From the NCBI GenBank assembly GCA_947457545.1, contig CANGXD010000002.1:1-64000 (forward strand): a stretch of 64,000 nucleotides of DNA. The letters run 5' to 3'. Position numbers and translations under genes: made by a program. Positions 54,791 through 62,833 of the stretch are shown piece after piece. Position 1 is the first letter of the stretch. Each line of letters opens with the position of its first letter. The stretch comes from Gemmatimonadaceae bacterium (GTDB lineage: Bacteria > Gemmatimonadota > Gemmatimonadetes > Gemmatimonadales > Gemmatimonadaceae). The notes beneath the pieces were generated by a model. The model saw only the letters and a list, made by a program, of their open reading frames with translations. It searched no databases and had not been told where the DNA came from.

Positions 54791-55978
54791 CTAGTACCGG
54801 CGCGGAATCACAGCGATCACGGTGCCGACTTCGGGCGGCACGTACTTCGTGGACACCGCCGTCTCGCCGGGCGCCGCTAGGTCAGCGGCGACCGGCGGCG
54901 CCACGGGCGCCGCCGTCAGCTGGTCACGTGCGTATGCGGCTGGCGGGGCCGCAACAACGTCGCTTTGCTCCGCTACGGTCGCACGAGCACCGGCCCGAGC
55001 CGCCAATCCCGCCGCGACAGGGTCCGTCCGGTACGCCTTTGTCCAAGTAGTATCGAGATTCGGTCTCAGTTTGGCCATCGCGTCGAGGTACTCGCGGAAC
55101 AGCACGACCGCGTGGGAATCGCCGAGTGTGGCGGCGCGCGCGAGCTCGAATACCGCCGACCCGTGCGGCTCCGACTCGGTACGATGTCGCACGTCACCCT
55201 TGGCGGCATAGGCCGGGTGGACGTCGCGGCTCCAGTCCGGATGGCGAGCGAGCGGCACGCGCGTCCCGCCGCTGGCGCGCTTCAGTGCCTTGACCCACGC
55301 CGCGCGCAGCTTCGTCACGACGCGCTCCTCTTCGTCGTCCGCCATGGCGGGCAGGAAAATCGGGACGTGGAAGTGAGGGTGCCACCCGTGAGCGTCACCG
55401 TGCACTACCTCCAGCACCCGCCGGAAGAAGGCACCGCGCTGCTGCAGGTCGCGAGCGGCGCGAGAGTTCTTGAAGAACTCCCACGCTTTCAGCATGTCAC
55501 GAAGGACCCACACGAGGCGCTCCTCAACGCGATGGGGGCTAGTGAGCGTGAGCAGGCGAACGATGCCGCCGGTCGCGATGTGCAAATCGAAGACGGCCTT
55601 GAACTCTCGGCGCAGGGCGGTCCACTTGTCCTCGCGGCACGCGGCGCACCCGTTCACGGAGCGACAGCGCGCGAGCCCGGTGAGGTACGCGCCCTTTTTC
55701 CCCTGTCGCACCGTGACGTCCAGCCGAGCTAGGGGAGCGATACCACACGCGACGCCGGCGCGGCAGGTCAGCCCGGCCTCTTGGAGCGCCATCTGCAGCG
55801 CGGCCGCGTCGTCATGTCGGTCGGACGCATAGGCGTGATGTATAGGTTCGCCATGTATAGGTGTGAACGCGTTGCGATCACGGTTGGCGGAGGGGATGGA
55901 GGACACAGGCGGCGGCGTTGAGGCTGCGCGCCGGGGCCAGGTGATACGAGAGGGCGAACGCTGGCCGCGGTCGGACAC
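54791..55978 (-). CDS. HUH-type rolling-circle replication initiator (Rep)
   Basis: Up to 395 residues. LTLTSPH matches Rep motif 1 and HGWHPHFHV is the metal-binding HUH motif 2. A cysteine pair with CRSVNGCAAC earlier may bind zinc, as in pUB110/phage Rep proteins. The catalytic tyrosine is likely in the helix around REYLDAMAKL, but this is not certain. The last ~90 residues are Ala/Pro-rich. The frame opens at a GTG (55978); an ATG at 55792 is another possible start, in which case the repeats at 55838-55862 would be outside the gene. Rep nicks the double-strand origin and joins strand ends. Confidence 0.75.
   Translation of the reverse strand: MSDRGQRSPSRITWPRRAASTPPPVSSIPSANRDRNAFTPIHGEPIHHAYASDRHDDAAALQMALQEAGLTCRAGVACGIAPLARLDVTVRQGKKGAYLTGLARCRSVNGCAACREDKWTALRREFKAVFDLHIATGGIVRLLTLTSPHRVEERLVWVLRDMLKAWEFFKNSRAARDLQQRGAFFRRVLEVVHGDAHGWHPHFHVPIFLPAMADDEEERVVTKLRAAWVKALKRASGGTRVPLARHPDWSRDVHPAYAAKGDVRHRTESEPHGSAVFELARAATLGDSHAVVLFREYLDAMAKLRPNLDTTWTKAYRTDPVAAGLAARAGARATVAEQSDVVAAPPAAYARDQLTAAPVAPPVAADLAAPGETAVSTKYVPPEVGTVIAVIPRRY
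55838..55862 (+). repeat. two direct copies of ATGTATAGGT near the rep start
   Basis: 10-bp repeats at 55838-55847 and 55853-55862, 15 bp centre to centre, AT-rich against the surrounding sequence. Possible Rep-binding iterons or rep operator. Confidence 0.4.
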
Positions 55979-56407
55979 GCATGGCCAGCCTGGAAGGTTC
56001 GCGGCCCTTCGCGCCGGTTCAGCGCGAGGCGAGTCTCATCGCGGCATTCTCGTCGAAAACACGTGTAACCCCGATGCGACGTCGCACCGGGGCCGCGCGC
56101 AGAGCACGCGCGCCATTGTGCATACACATTGACCTGCACTCGCAGACTAGCGTGATCCGCAGGCCGCTCGCCGGGGTGTTTGCCGTAGACGGGGCGTGGC
56201 GCCCCGCGGCCGCTACCGGTATACTCGACAGGGCCGGCGCGTGTCTGAACGCGCCGCGTCGGCAGCACAGGGCGCGCTGAGCTCGGTACTACTTTGGGTA
56301 CTACTTTCGCGCAAACTCCGATACCAATCGCTTGCGTCGCTTACCTGCAGATCGCCGTTTCCCCTCTGAAGCCTATCGCGCCTTGCGCTGATGGCCTGCG
56401 GACAGGG
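55979..56407. other. right end of the element: probable origin/control region
   Basis: No convincing gene. It includes an imperfect hairpin at 56069-56092 (CCCCG/CGGGG outside, GCGAC/GTCGC inside), the right subterminal repeat (56285-56316) and the upstream side of rep. A rolling-circle origin would be expected here, but none is proven. Confidence 0.4.
56285..56316 (+). repeat. right subterminal repeat of the element
   Basis: GGTACTACTTTGGGTACTAC followed by TTTCGCGCAAAC, containing two tandem GGTACTACTTT units. Matches 52569-52600 in the same orientation. Confidence 0.6.
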
Positions 56408-56454
56408 TGCTTTGCAAGCAGGGGGTCATCGGTTCGATCCCGATACGCTCCACT
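56408..56454 (+). repeat. attR: free copy of the tRNA-Ala 3' end
   Basis: 47 bp identical to 52407-52453. It lacks the 5' half of the tRNA, so it is a duplicated attachment site, not a gene. A perfect palindrome CTATCTCGAGATAG (56453-56466) follows. Confidence 0.9.
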
Positions 56455-56472
56455 ATCTCGAGATAGGACAAT

Positions 56473-56512
56473 CACGACGGGCCGCCACTCTCACGAATGG
56501 CGGCCCGTCGTG
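56473..56512. terminator. hairpin downstream of attR
   Basis: 15-bp perfect stem (56473-56487 with 56498-56512), 10-nt loop. It would have stood ~20 bp behind tRNA-Ala before integration, and now lies between attR and the GGDEF-EAL gene end. Confidence 0.6.
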
Positions 56513-56529
56513 CGTAAAACGCGCTGTCG

Positions 56530-58371
56530 CTACGCCCCCTTCGCTTCCACGCGGCGCGGGCCCCAACCCGGATCAGCACGAAGCGGAAGCCGATTCCGCT
56601 CCGCCAATAACGCGGTCATCGCCGCGTACGGCACCGCGTCGCTGAAATGCCGCCCCTGCTGCGCAAAACACTGCAGCCGTGCCAGCCGCTGCGACTGTTC
56701 GCCGTTCTCCACCCCTTCGGCCACTACATCCAGCCCGAGGCCGCGTGCCAGCCGCACCATGCTCGCCACGATCGCCTGATCACGTTGGTCGACCAGCCAC
56801 TGCGACACGAACCGGCGGTCGATCTTGATGCCGTCGACCGGCGCCTCACGCAGAAACGTCAGCGACGCATGGCCGACGCCGAAGTCGTCGACCACCAGAC
56901 GCACCCCGAGTCCCTTGAGCGCCCGCAGCGTTTCCATCGCCATCTCGCCGTCGACGACAGTACTGTTCTCGGTGAGCTCGAGCGTCAGCGCCTCCGGCGG
57001 GCACCCGGTCTCCGCGAGAATCTGTGCCACCCGCCGCTCGAAGCCGTGCTCGCGCAGCTGCACCGCCGACAAATTCACTGCCACGCGTAACGCACTGTCT
57101 ACCCCCGACGCCCGCCAACGCACCAGGGCCTCGCAGGCATCCCGAAGCACCTGCTCACCAATCGGCACGATGAGCCCCGTGTCTTCGGCCAGCGACAAAA
57201 AGCCTGACGGCGACAGGAGGCCGCGATCGGGATCGCGCCAGCGAAGCAGCGCTTCCGCCCCGATGATCCGGTCGGCCACGACATCGAGCACCGGTTGGTA
57301 GAACACCTCGAACTCGCCGCGCGCCGCAGCCGCCCGCAGGCGCGCTTCACGGCGGTGCGACATGGACTCGCCGACGTTCGGCGGCTCGATCTCCGGCGCC
57401 AGCCCGGGTGATTCCAGCGATAGTGTCAGTGCGCGGTCGCGGCGACGCTGGTACTTCTCGCGGTACATGTCCGCGTCGGCCGCGTCGAGCAGCTCCTGTG
57501 CCGTCGCGCCGTCCAGCGGTGACATGGCACTGCCAATGCTCGCTTCAATGGACAACGCGTCACCGGTGGCGGTCTCGATGGGCGCGCGCAGCGAACTGAG
57601 AATCGTCTCCTTCACGAATGCCACGTCCCGGCGGCTGGTGACGTCCGGAAGCAGCACGACGAATTCGTCGCCCCCCAGTCGCGCGACGGCATCGGAGCGC
57701 CGGACGCTTTCGAGGAGCCTCGCCGACACCGCCTTCAGCAGGGTATCGCCGAGTGCGTGTCCGCGGGTGTCGTTGATGGACTTGAAGCCATCCAGGTCGA
57801 CGAACAACAAGCCGGTCTTTCGCGAGTAACGGGCGCCGAAGGCCAGGGCACGATCCAGCTGATCGAGGAAAAGCTCGCGATTGGCCAGCCCCGTGAGCGG
57901 ATCGTGTGTGGCGCGATGCGCCGCCTCCACCCGCGCGGCTTCGAGCAGGGAAATGCGACGTTGGCGCTCCAACGCAAAGTTCAGCATCCGCGCCAATCCC
58001 TCGGGCCGTGTCTCCCGCTTGTCCAGGCACTCATGGGCGCCGGCGCGCAGGGCGCGAATCGCGAGCGTATCGTCGAGCACGCGCGTGTAGACGATGACCG
58101 GTACGGCGGGCGCAGCGCCCCGAATGCCCGCCAGTGTCGCGATCCCCGACGCATCCGCCACATCGAGCTCCAGCACCACGGCGTCGAAGCGCTCCTCCAT
58201 GAGTGAGCGGATCGCCAGGGCGAGGCTCGGCACCTGCGACAGAGCCAGCTGCTCGCCCAGACGCGCGCGGAGCCCCGCTTCGGAACGCGTGGCCGCCTTT
58301 CGATCATTGTCCACCAGCAACACACGCAACACGCCCACGCGGGGCGTTCCGTGCGGCTCACGATCGGTCAT
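56530..58371 (-). CDS. response-regulator-type GGDEF-EAL cyclic-di-GMP protein
   Basis: 613 residues from ATG 58371; a GTG at 58434 with GGAG upstream is an alternative adding 21 residues. Residues ~14-130 form a receiver domain (VLLVDND, ELDVADASG acceptor region, CLDKRE lysine). The GGDEF domain has the intact RLGGDEF signature (~residue 233), so diguanylate cyclase activity is possible. The EAL domain has EALLRW, VNLSAVQL, ELTENST, DDFGVGHAS, KIDRRFV and AEGVEN, so phosphodiesterase activity is also possible. The C-terminal QQGRHF departs from the usual QGY.F. Cytoplasmic; probably controls motility/biofilm in response to a kinase elsewhere. Confidence 0.92.
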   Translation of the reverse strand: MTDREPHGTPRVGVLRVLLVDNDRKAATRSEAGLRARLGEQLALSQVPSLALAIRSLMEERFDAVVLELDVADASGIATLAGIRGAAPAVPVIVYTRVLDDTLAIRALRAGAHECLDKRETRPEGLARMLNFALERQRRISLLEAARVEAAHRATHDPLTGLANRELFLDQLDRALAFGARYSRKTGLLFVDLDGFKSINDTRGHALGDTLLKAVSARLLESVRRSDAVARLGGDEFVVLLPDVTSRRDVAFVKETILSSLRAPIETATGDALSIEASIGSAMSPLDGATAQELLDAADADMYREKYQRRRDRALTLSLESPGLAPEIEPPNVGESMSHRREARLRAAAARGEFEVFYQPVLDVVADRIIGAEALLRWRDPDRGLLSPSGFLSLAEDTGLIVPIGEQVLRDACEALVRWRASGVDSALRVAVNLSAVQLREHGFERRVAQILAETGCPPEALTLELTENSTVVDGEMAMETLRALKGLGVRLVVDDFGVGHASLTFLREAPVDGIKIDRRFVSQWLVDQRDQAIVASMVRLARGLGLDVVAEGVENGEQSQRLARLQCFAQQGRHFSDAVPYAAMTALLAERNRLPLRADPGWGPRRVEAKGA

Positions 58372-58497
58372 GGCGCTAGGGATGGGAAGTGGAACGCTCA
58401 CCGGAAACGGCAGGGCTGCTTTGCTTCTCTCCACACTCGCTCCATTGATACGAAATTGTGATCTGTCGGTGCGTGCACCACTCAGCCCAATACAAAC

Positions 58498-58977
58498 ATG
58501 ACTGCTGCAACCCCCGCATTACCCGCTGCCGGAACCGAAGCGCCAGCGTTCTCGCTCCCGGCGACGTCGGGTGAGAATATCACGCTTTCCAGTTTCAGGG
58601 GCCAGAAGCACGTGCTACTCGCTTTCTTCCCGGCGGCGTTCACACCGGTCTGTACCAGCGAAATGTGTGCCTTCAGCGACGAATTTGATCGATTCGTCGC
58701 CGATGATGTGCAAGTGCTTCCCATTTCAGTAGATACGATGGATGCACTGACACGCTTTCGAGATCAGCACCACATGAAGGTGGAGCTCCTCTCCGACGCC
58801 ACAAAGGTCGTGGCGCAGCAGTACGGCGTCCTTTGGGCCGACGGGAAGATTGCCAACCGGGCCTACTTCCTGATCGACAAGACCGGCACCGTTCGCTGGG
58901 CCCACGCCGAGCAGCACCCGGGCCTCAGTCGTCAAAATGAGGAAATCTTTGCAGTTATCAAGTCTGTGACCGCCTGA
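58498..58977 (+). CDS. peroxiredoxin, BCP/PrxQ type
   Basis: 159 residues, cytoplasmic. The AhpC/TSA fold shows AFFPAAFTPVCTSEMC with peroxidatic C52 and a second cysteine five residues later (C57), the spacing of the alpha/PrxQ group. The second half VAQQYGVLWADGKIANRAYFLID is typical. It reduces hydrogen peroxide and organic peroxides with thioredoxin. It stands alone, divergent from the GGDEF-EAL gene and followed by a strong terminator. Confidence 0.9.
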   Translation: MTAATPALPAAGTEAPAFSLPATSGENITLSSFRGQKHVLLAFFPAAFTPVCTSEMCAFSDEFDRFVADDVQVLPISVDTMDALTRFRDQHHMKVELLSDATKVVAQQYGVLWADGKIANRAYFLIDKTGTVRWAHAEQHPGLSRQNEEIFAVIKSVTA

Positions 58978-59011
58978 CCGGCCATCGTTGTCGAGGCGAT
59001 CTTGGAACGTG

Positions 59012-59047
59012 ACACGGGGCGCAGCGAACGATCGCTGCGCCCCGTGT
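59012..59047. terminator. bidirectional hairpin between peroxiredoxin and Hsp20 genes
   Basis: Perfect 16-bp stem (59012-59027 with 59032-59047), 4-nt loop. Little T-run, but very stable. Confidence 0.65.
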
Positions 59048-59099
59048 GTGCTACTTCGCTCGATGCCGGCTGGATGCCCGGTCCGGCCGCGAGGCGGAG

Positions 59100-59561
59100 T
59101 TACTCCGTCGGCGCGCTGACGGTCGGCGACTGAATCGTGACCGGTACCCGGCGCGGCTGTGCCGGGGCGATCTTCGCCACCCGGATGCTCAGGACGCCGT
59201 GCGCGTAGCTGGCCGAGACCGACTGCAGGTCGGCCACCTTGGGGAGGCGGAAGCGACGCACGAATTCACCCCCAGCAACCTCACTGAAAACCGCGGTCTC
59301 GCCGTCGGCCAGCGCGCGGTGGGCTCGCAAGCCCTTGAGCGTCAGCACGCCTTCCTCGGCCAGCAGCTCCACCTTCTGCGGGTCCACGCCCGGGAGATCG
59401 ACTTCCAGGGTGTAACCGGTCGCGTCTTCGCGCGCCGCGGCCAGTGGCTGCCGGGAGGGGGCCGCCGCACGCGTGGCGAACACATCGTCGAACATCCGGT
59501 CGATTTCACGCCGCAGCGAAGCATTGGGGAACGCAGTGGCGATCGGGAACGTGTACGTCAT
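59100..59561 (-). CDS. Hsp20/alpha-crystallin small heat-shock protein
   Basis: 153 residues, ATG with CAGGAG 7 nt upstream. The alpha-crystallin domain spans ~45-130 (EDATGYTLEVDLPGV, VLTLKGLR, EFVRRFRLPKVAD, YAHGVLSIRVAK), followed by a short tail with a V-T-I strand in place of the common I-x-I motif. It binds unfolded protein as an ATP-independent holdase in the cytoplasm. A longer reading to 59756 has no support. Divergent from the histidine-kinase gene. Confidence 0.9.
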   Translation of the reverse strand: MTYTFPIATAFPNASLRREIDRMFDDVFATRAAAPSRQPLAAAREDATGYTLEVDLPGVDPQKVELLAEEGVLTLKGLRAHRALADGETAVFSEVAGGEFVRRFRLPKVADLQSVSASYAHGVLSIRVAKIAPAQPRRVPVTIQSPTVSAPTE

Positions 59562-59879
59562 GGAAAACTCCTGGGCACTTCGCCCGAAGAAAATGAGACC
59601 TGATCGCGGGCGCCCTCGTGATCGGGAGCGCCGCCAGTCTCTGCAACGTGCAGCCGCCGTGCCCGCGCGCATCGGCCACTCCGGCCACTTGCCGGTGAGG
59701 GTGGCGGCCGTTCTGGCAGGCGAACTGCCGTGGTGGCAATGGTCATCGTTTCGCAATGCAACCGTAACGATCGGTCAGCTTGTCCGACCGGGAGGCGACG
59801 CCTAGCTTCTGCATGTCGACCTTTCGTCGCGCGATGCCGCGCGTACAAGGCGCCAATCGATTCCCGCGACAACTCCACC

Positions 59880-61406
59880 ATGTCCAATTCGCAGGCGGCG
59901 ACGCTCTTTGATCTGGTGGGAATTCTCGCGGCCAGCAGCGATACCGCCGGTGGCATCACCGGGGTGCTCGAAGCGTTGGGGCGCGCCCTTCACGTCCACG
60001 AGGTTTCCCTCGCGTTCACGGAGCCCGGTATCGCCGCATTGTCGTGGCGTGCCTCCGGCCGCACCGATGCACCGACCGCCGCGCCCGTTCGCCGCCCCGT
60101 CGAATCCGGCGGGGCGCAGGTGGCGACCCTGTCCGTGCGTCGTGACGCGGCGCTCACGGCGTCCGACGAGCTCCTGCTCACCGGCACGGCCAATGTGCTG
60201 GCCGTAGCCGTCAATCGTGAAGCGTACCTCCACGATCTCGAGCGCGAACTGACCGCGCGCGTGCGCGAGCTGGCCGAGCAGCGCTCATTCATCGAATGCA
60301 TCGTCGACTCGCTCCCCCTCGGCCTGTACGTCATCGACCGGCAGTATCGCATTCACGCCTGGAATCACAAGCGCGAAACTGGACTGCAGGGCGTGGCGCG
60401 CGCCGACGCCGTTGGCCGCTCCATTTTCGAAGTGCTCCACCGGCAGCCTGCCGCGCTGCTCAAGCGGGAGTTCGATGAGGTATTCGCTTCCGGTCGGCTG
60501 CAGCAGTTCCAGATGGAGAGCAACGCCTTCGGGGACACGCGCACCTTCCGCCTGTCCAAGATCCCCATGCGGATGGGCGGAGCCGCCGTCACGCACGTCA
60601 TCACCGTCGGCGAAGACATTACCGACTGGAAAGCTGCGCTCGACCGTACCGCCCAGGCGGAAAAGCTCGCCGCCCTCGGACAGTTGGCCGCCGGCGTCAT
60701 GCACGAAATCAACAACCCGCTCGCCACGATCGCTGCCTGCGCCGAATCCATCGCCATGCAAGCCGACATGGGCACCGCGGCGCCCCCGACGGAGCTCCTG
60801 CGCATCATCGATCTCGAAGTGCAGCGCTGCAAGAAAATCGTGAACGGGCTGCTCGATTTTTCGCGGCCAAAGGCCGGTGGCCATGAATATTTCGATCTCA
60901 ACACCGTCGTGCAGCAGGGGCTCTTTCTCCTGCAGCACCACCCGCGCTTCAAGCGCGTGAAGGTGGTCACGGAGCTCGAAGAGAAATCGTCGCTCTTGGT
61001 AGAGGGAGATGCGGACCAGCTGGTGCAGGTGCTCATCGCTCTCGCCATGAACGCGCTCGACGCCACTCCCGAGCAGGGGCGCGTCGTCATCCGCACACGC
61101 CTCGATGTCATCAACGGCAGCGGGCATGCCGTGCTCGAAGTCGAGGACGAGGGGCCTGGCATTCCGCGTGCGCTGCAAGCGAAGGTGTTCGAACCCTTCT
61201 TTACCACGAAACCAACGGGGCAGGGGACCGGCCTCGGGTTGGCCATCTGCTACGGCATCATTGCCGATCACGGTGGCGCGCTCGAACTCGTCGCCGCCGA
61301 AGGGCAGGGTGCCAATTTTCGTGTCACGCTCCCCATGGGCGTCCGTCCCGCATCGGCGGCGTCGCCGGAACCCTCGTCCGTGGCCCCGTCGGCCGACCCC
61401 GTATGA
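59880..61406 (+). CDS. PAS-domain sensor histidine kinase, soluble
   Basis: 508 residues, no membrane helix. Residues 1-115 form a GAF-like sensor region (TLFDLVGILAASSDTAGGI). After a coiled coil (~120-140), a PAS domain spans ~143-260 (VDSLPLGLYVIDRQYRIHAW). HisKA has H275 in GVMHEINNPLA, and the ATPase domain has the N box AMNALDAT, DEGPGIP and GQGTGLGLAICYG. All catalytic boxes are intact. Its stop overlaps the NtrC-like regulator start (ATGA), so the two are a cognate pair. Confidence 0.9.
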   Translation: MSNSQAATLFDLVGILAASSDTAGGITGVLEALGRALHVHEVSLAFTEPGIAALSWRASGRTDAPTAAPVRRPVESGGAQVATLSVRRDAALTASDELLLTGTANVLAVAVNREAYLHDLERELTARVRELAEQRSFIECIVDSLPLGLYVIDRQYRIHAWNHKRETGLQGVARADAVGRSIFEVLHRQPAALLKREFDEVFASGRLQQFQMESNAFGDTRTFRLSKIPMRMGGAAVTHVITVGEDITDWKAALDRTAQAEKLAALGQLAAGVMHEINNPLATIAACAESIAMQADMGTAAPPTELLRIIDLEVQRCKKIVNGLLDFSRPKAGGHEYFDLNTVVQQGLFLLQHHPRFKRVKVVTELEEKSSLLVEGDADQLVQVLIALAMNALDATPEQGRVVIRTRLDVINGSGHAVLEVEDEGPGIPRALQAKVFEPFFTTKPTGQGTGLGLAICYGIIADHGGALELVAAEGQGANFRVTLPMGVRPASAASPEPSSVAPSADPV

Positions 61407-62833
61407 CCCTGCCGTCCGGTTCGTCCGCCATGTCCCCGATGGGGACCCCCGCCTCCACGCGCGCCATCGAGAGCGGCACGCCTATTCGTGTGCTCATCGC
61501 CGAAGACGAGACGCACCTCGGCACCATCCTCGAACAGTTCATGACGGCGCGCGGGTTCTCCGTGCGCATCGTGCGGGATGGTCGTGCGGCGTTGGAGCAG
61601 CTGCGCACCGAAAGCTTCGACGTGGCGCTCCTCGATGTGGTAATGCCCGAGGTCGATGGGCTCGAGGTGCTGCGCCTCATTCGCGAAGAACCGCTGCCGC
61701 CCGAAATCATCGTCATCACCGGTAACGGCACCATCGAAACCGCGATTGCGGCACTGAAACTGGGTGCGTACGACTTTCTGTCCAAGCCGTACCGCATGGC
61801 GGAGATCGAAGCGCTGGTCCGTCGGGCCTGGGAGAAGCGCATGCTCGCGCGCGACAACATGCACATGGCATCCCGGCTGCTGCGGGCCATGCCGAGCACG
61901 TCGTTCGTCACGCACTTCGCGCCGCTTGTCGCCGTACTCTCGATGGTGGAGAAGATCGCCCCGAGCCCGTCCCCGGTGCTCATCAGCGGCGAATCGGGAA
62001 CGGGGAAGGACGTCATCGCGCGTCTGTTGCATACCGGCAGCGCGCGCGCTGAAGGGCCGTTTGTCGACCTCAACTGCGCGGCCATTGCCGAATCGCTCAT
62101 GGAGATGGAGCTATTCGGGGTGGAGAAGGGCGCGTTCCCGGGAGCCGAGCAGCGACGCATCGGCCTCTTCGAACTGGCGGCCGGTGGAACATTGTTTCTC
62201 GACAATGTCGGTGACCTCGATCTCAAGGTGCAGGGCAAGCTGTTGCGCGCGCTCGAGTCGGGGACCTTCTATCGTGTCGGCGGTGCGCAGAAAGTGGAAG
62301 TCGATGTGCGGGTGGTCGCCTCGAGCACGCGTGATCTGTCGCGCATGGTGCAGGCGGGGACATTTCGCGACGATCTCCTGCACCGCATCAACACCATTCG
62401 GATCGCGCTGCCGCCGCTGCGTGAACGTGTGGTCGATGTGCCTTTGCTCGCGCAGCACTTTCTCGGGACGTTCGCGCACGCGCGCGCCTTGCGGTTGACC
62501 GACGAAGCCATCGGGGCGCTCGAGCGCTATCGCTGGCCCGGCAACGTGCGCGAGTTGCGCAACGTCATGGAGCGCGCCGCGTTGCTCGCCACCAACGGCG
62601 TGGTCGAAGCGACGGACTTGCCGCTGGGCGCGGAGGTCGGCGCCGGTGCGCGTCCAACACCGGCCAGCGTCCTGTCGCTCGGCGAACTCGAGCAGCGGCA
62701 CATTGCCGATGTGCTCGAACGGACCAATTGGCATCAGGGGCGCGCCGCCGAAATGCTGGGCATTTCGCCAAAGACACTCTACCGCAAGATCCGCGAGTAC
62801 GGCTTCAAGCGGCCGTCGGGGAGAAACGCATGA
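61403..62833 (+). CDS. NtrC-like response regulator with altered sigma54-contact motif
   Basis: 476 residues: receiver (~28-140, acceptor D78 in LLDVVMPEVDG), AAA+ domain (~170-400) and C-terminal Fis-type helix-turn-helix (QRHIADVLERTN, RAAEMLGISPKTLYRK). Walker A GESGTGKD (196-203) is intact. Two key motifs differ: the sigma54 loop GAFTGA reads GAFPGA (243-248), and Walker B LFLDE reads LFLDN (D267-N268), losing the hydrolysis glutamate. It may bind ATP and DNA but is unlikely to drive sigma54 in the usual way. Coupled to the kinase upstream and the OmpR-like gene downstream by 4-bp overlaps. Confidence 0.88.
   Translation: MTLPSGSSAMSPMGTPASTRAIESGTPIRVLIAEDETHLGTILEQFMTARGFSVRIVRDGRAALEQLRTESFDVALLDVVMPEVDGLEVLRLIREEPLPPEIIVITGNGTIETAIAALKLGAYDFLSKPYRMAEIEALVRRAWEKRMLARDNMHMASRLLRAMPSTSFVTHFAPLVAVLSMVEKIAPSPSPVLISGESGTGKDVIARLLHTGSARAEGPFVDLNCAAIAESLMEMELFGVEKGAFPGAEQRRIGLFELAAGGTLFLDNVGDLDLKVQGKLLRALESGTFYRVGGAQKVEVDVRVVASSTRDLSRMVQAGTFRDDLLHRINTIRIALPPLRERVVDVPLLAQHFLGTFAHARALRLTDEAIGALERYRWPGNVRELRNVMERAALLATNGVVEATDLPLGAEVGAGARPTPASVLSLGELEQRHIADVLERTNWHQGRAAEMLGISPKTLYRKIREYGFKRPSGRNA

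Larger units (their letters stand above)
52454..56454. mobile_element. 4.0-kb element integrated at tRNA-Ala, with HUH Rep and serine protease
   Basis: Bounded by the 47-bp direct repeats, one inside the intact tRNA and one free. It carries a trypsin-like protease (plus strand), an HUH-type replication initiator and a small ORF (minus strand), and similar ~32-bp sequences 92-116 bp inside each end. No integrase or relaxase gene is visible, so it is either mobilised in trans or a remnant of a larger element. Integration into a tRNA 3' end with the gene left intact is typical of tyrosine-recombinase elements. Confidence 0.8.

Noticed and set aside
55981..56280. Plus-strand 99-residue frame in the right end of the tRNA element
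   Set aside because: Arg/Ala-rich low-information text with no start signal; likely control region.
56408..56454. Second tRNA-Ala gene
   Set aside because: Only the 3' 47 bp are present; the acceptor 5' strand and D arm are missing, so it is attR.
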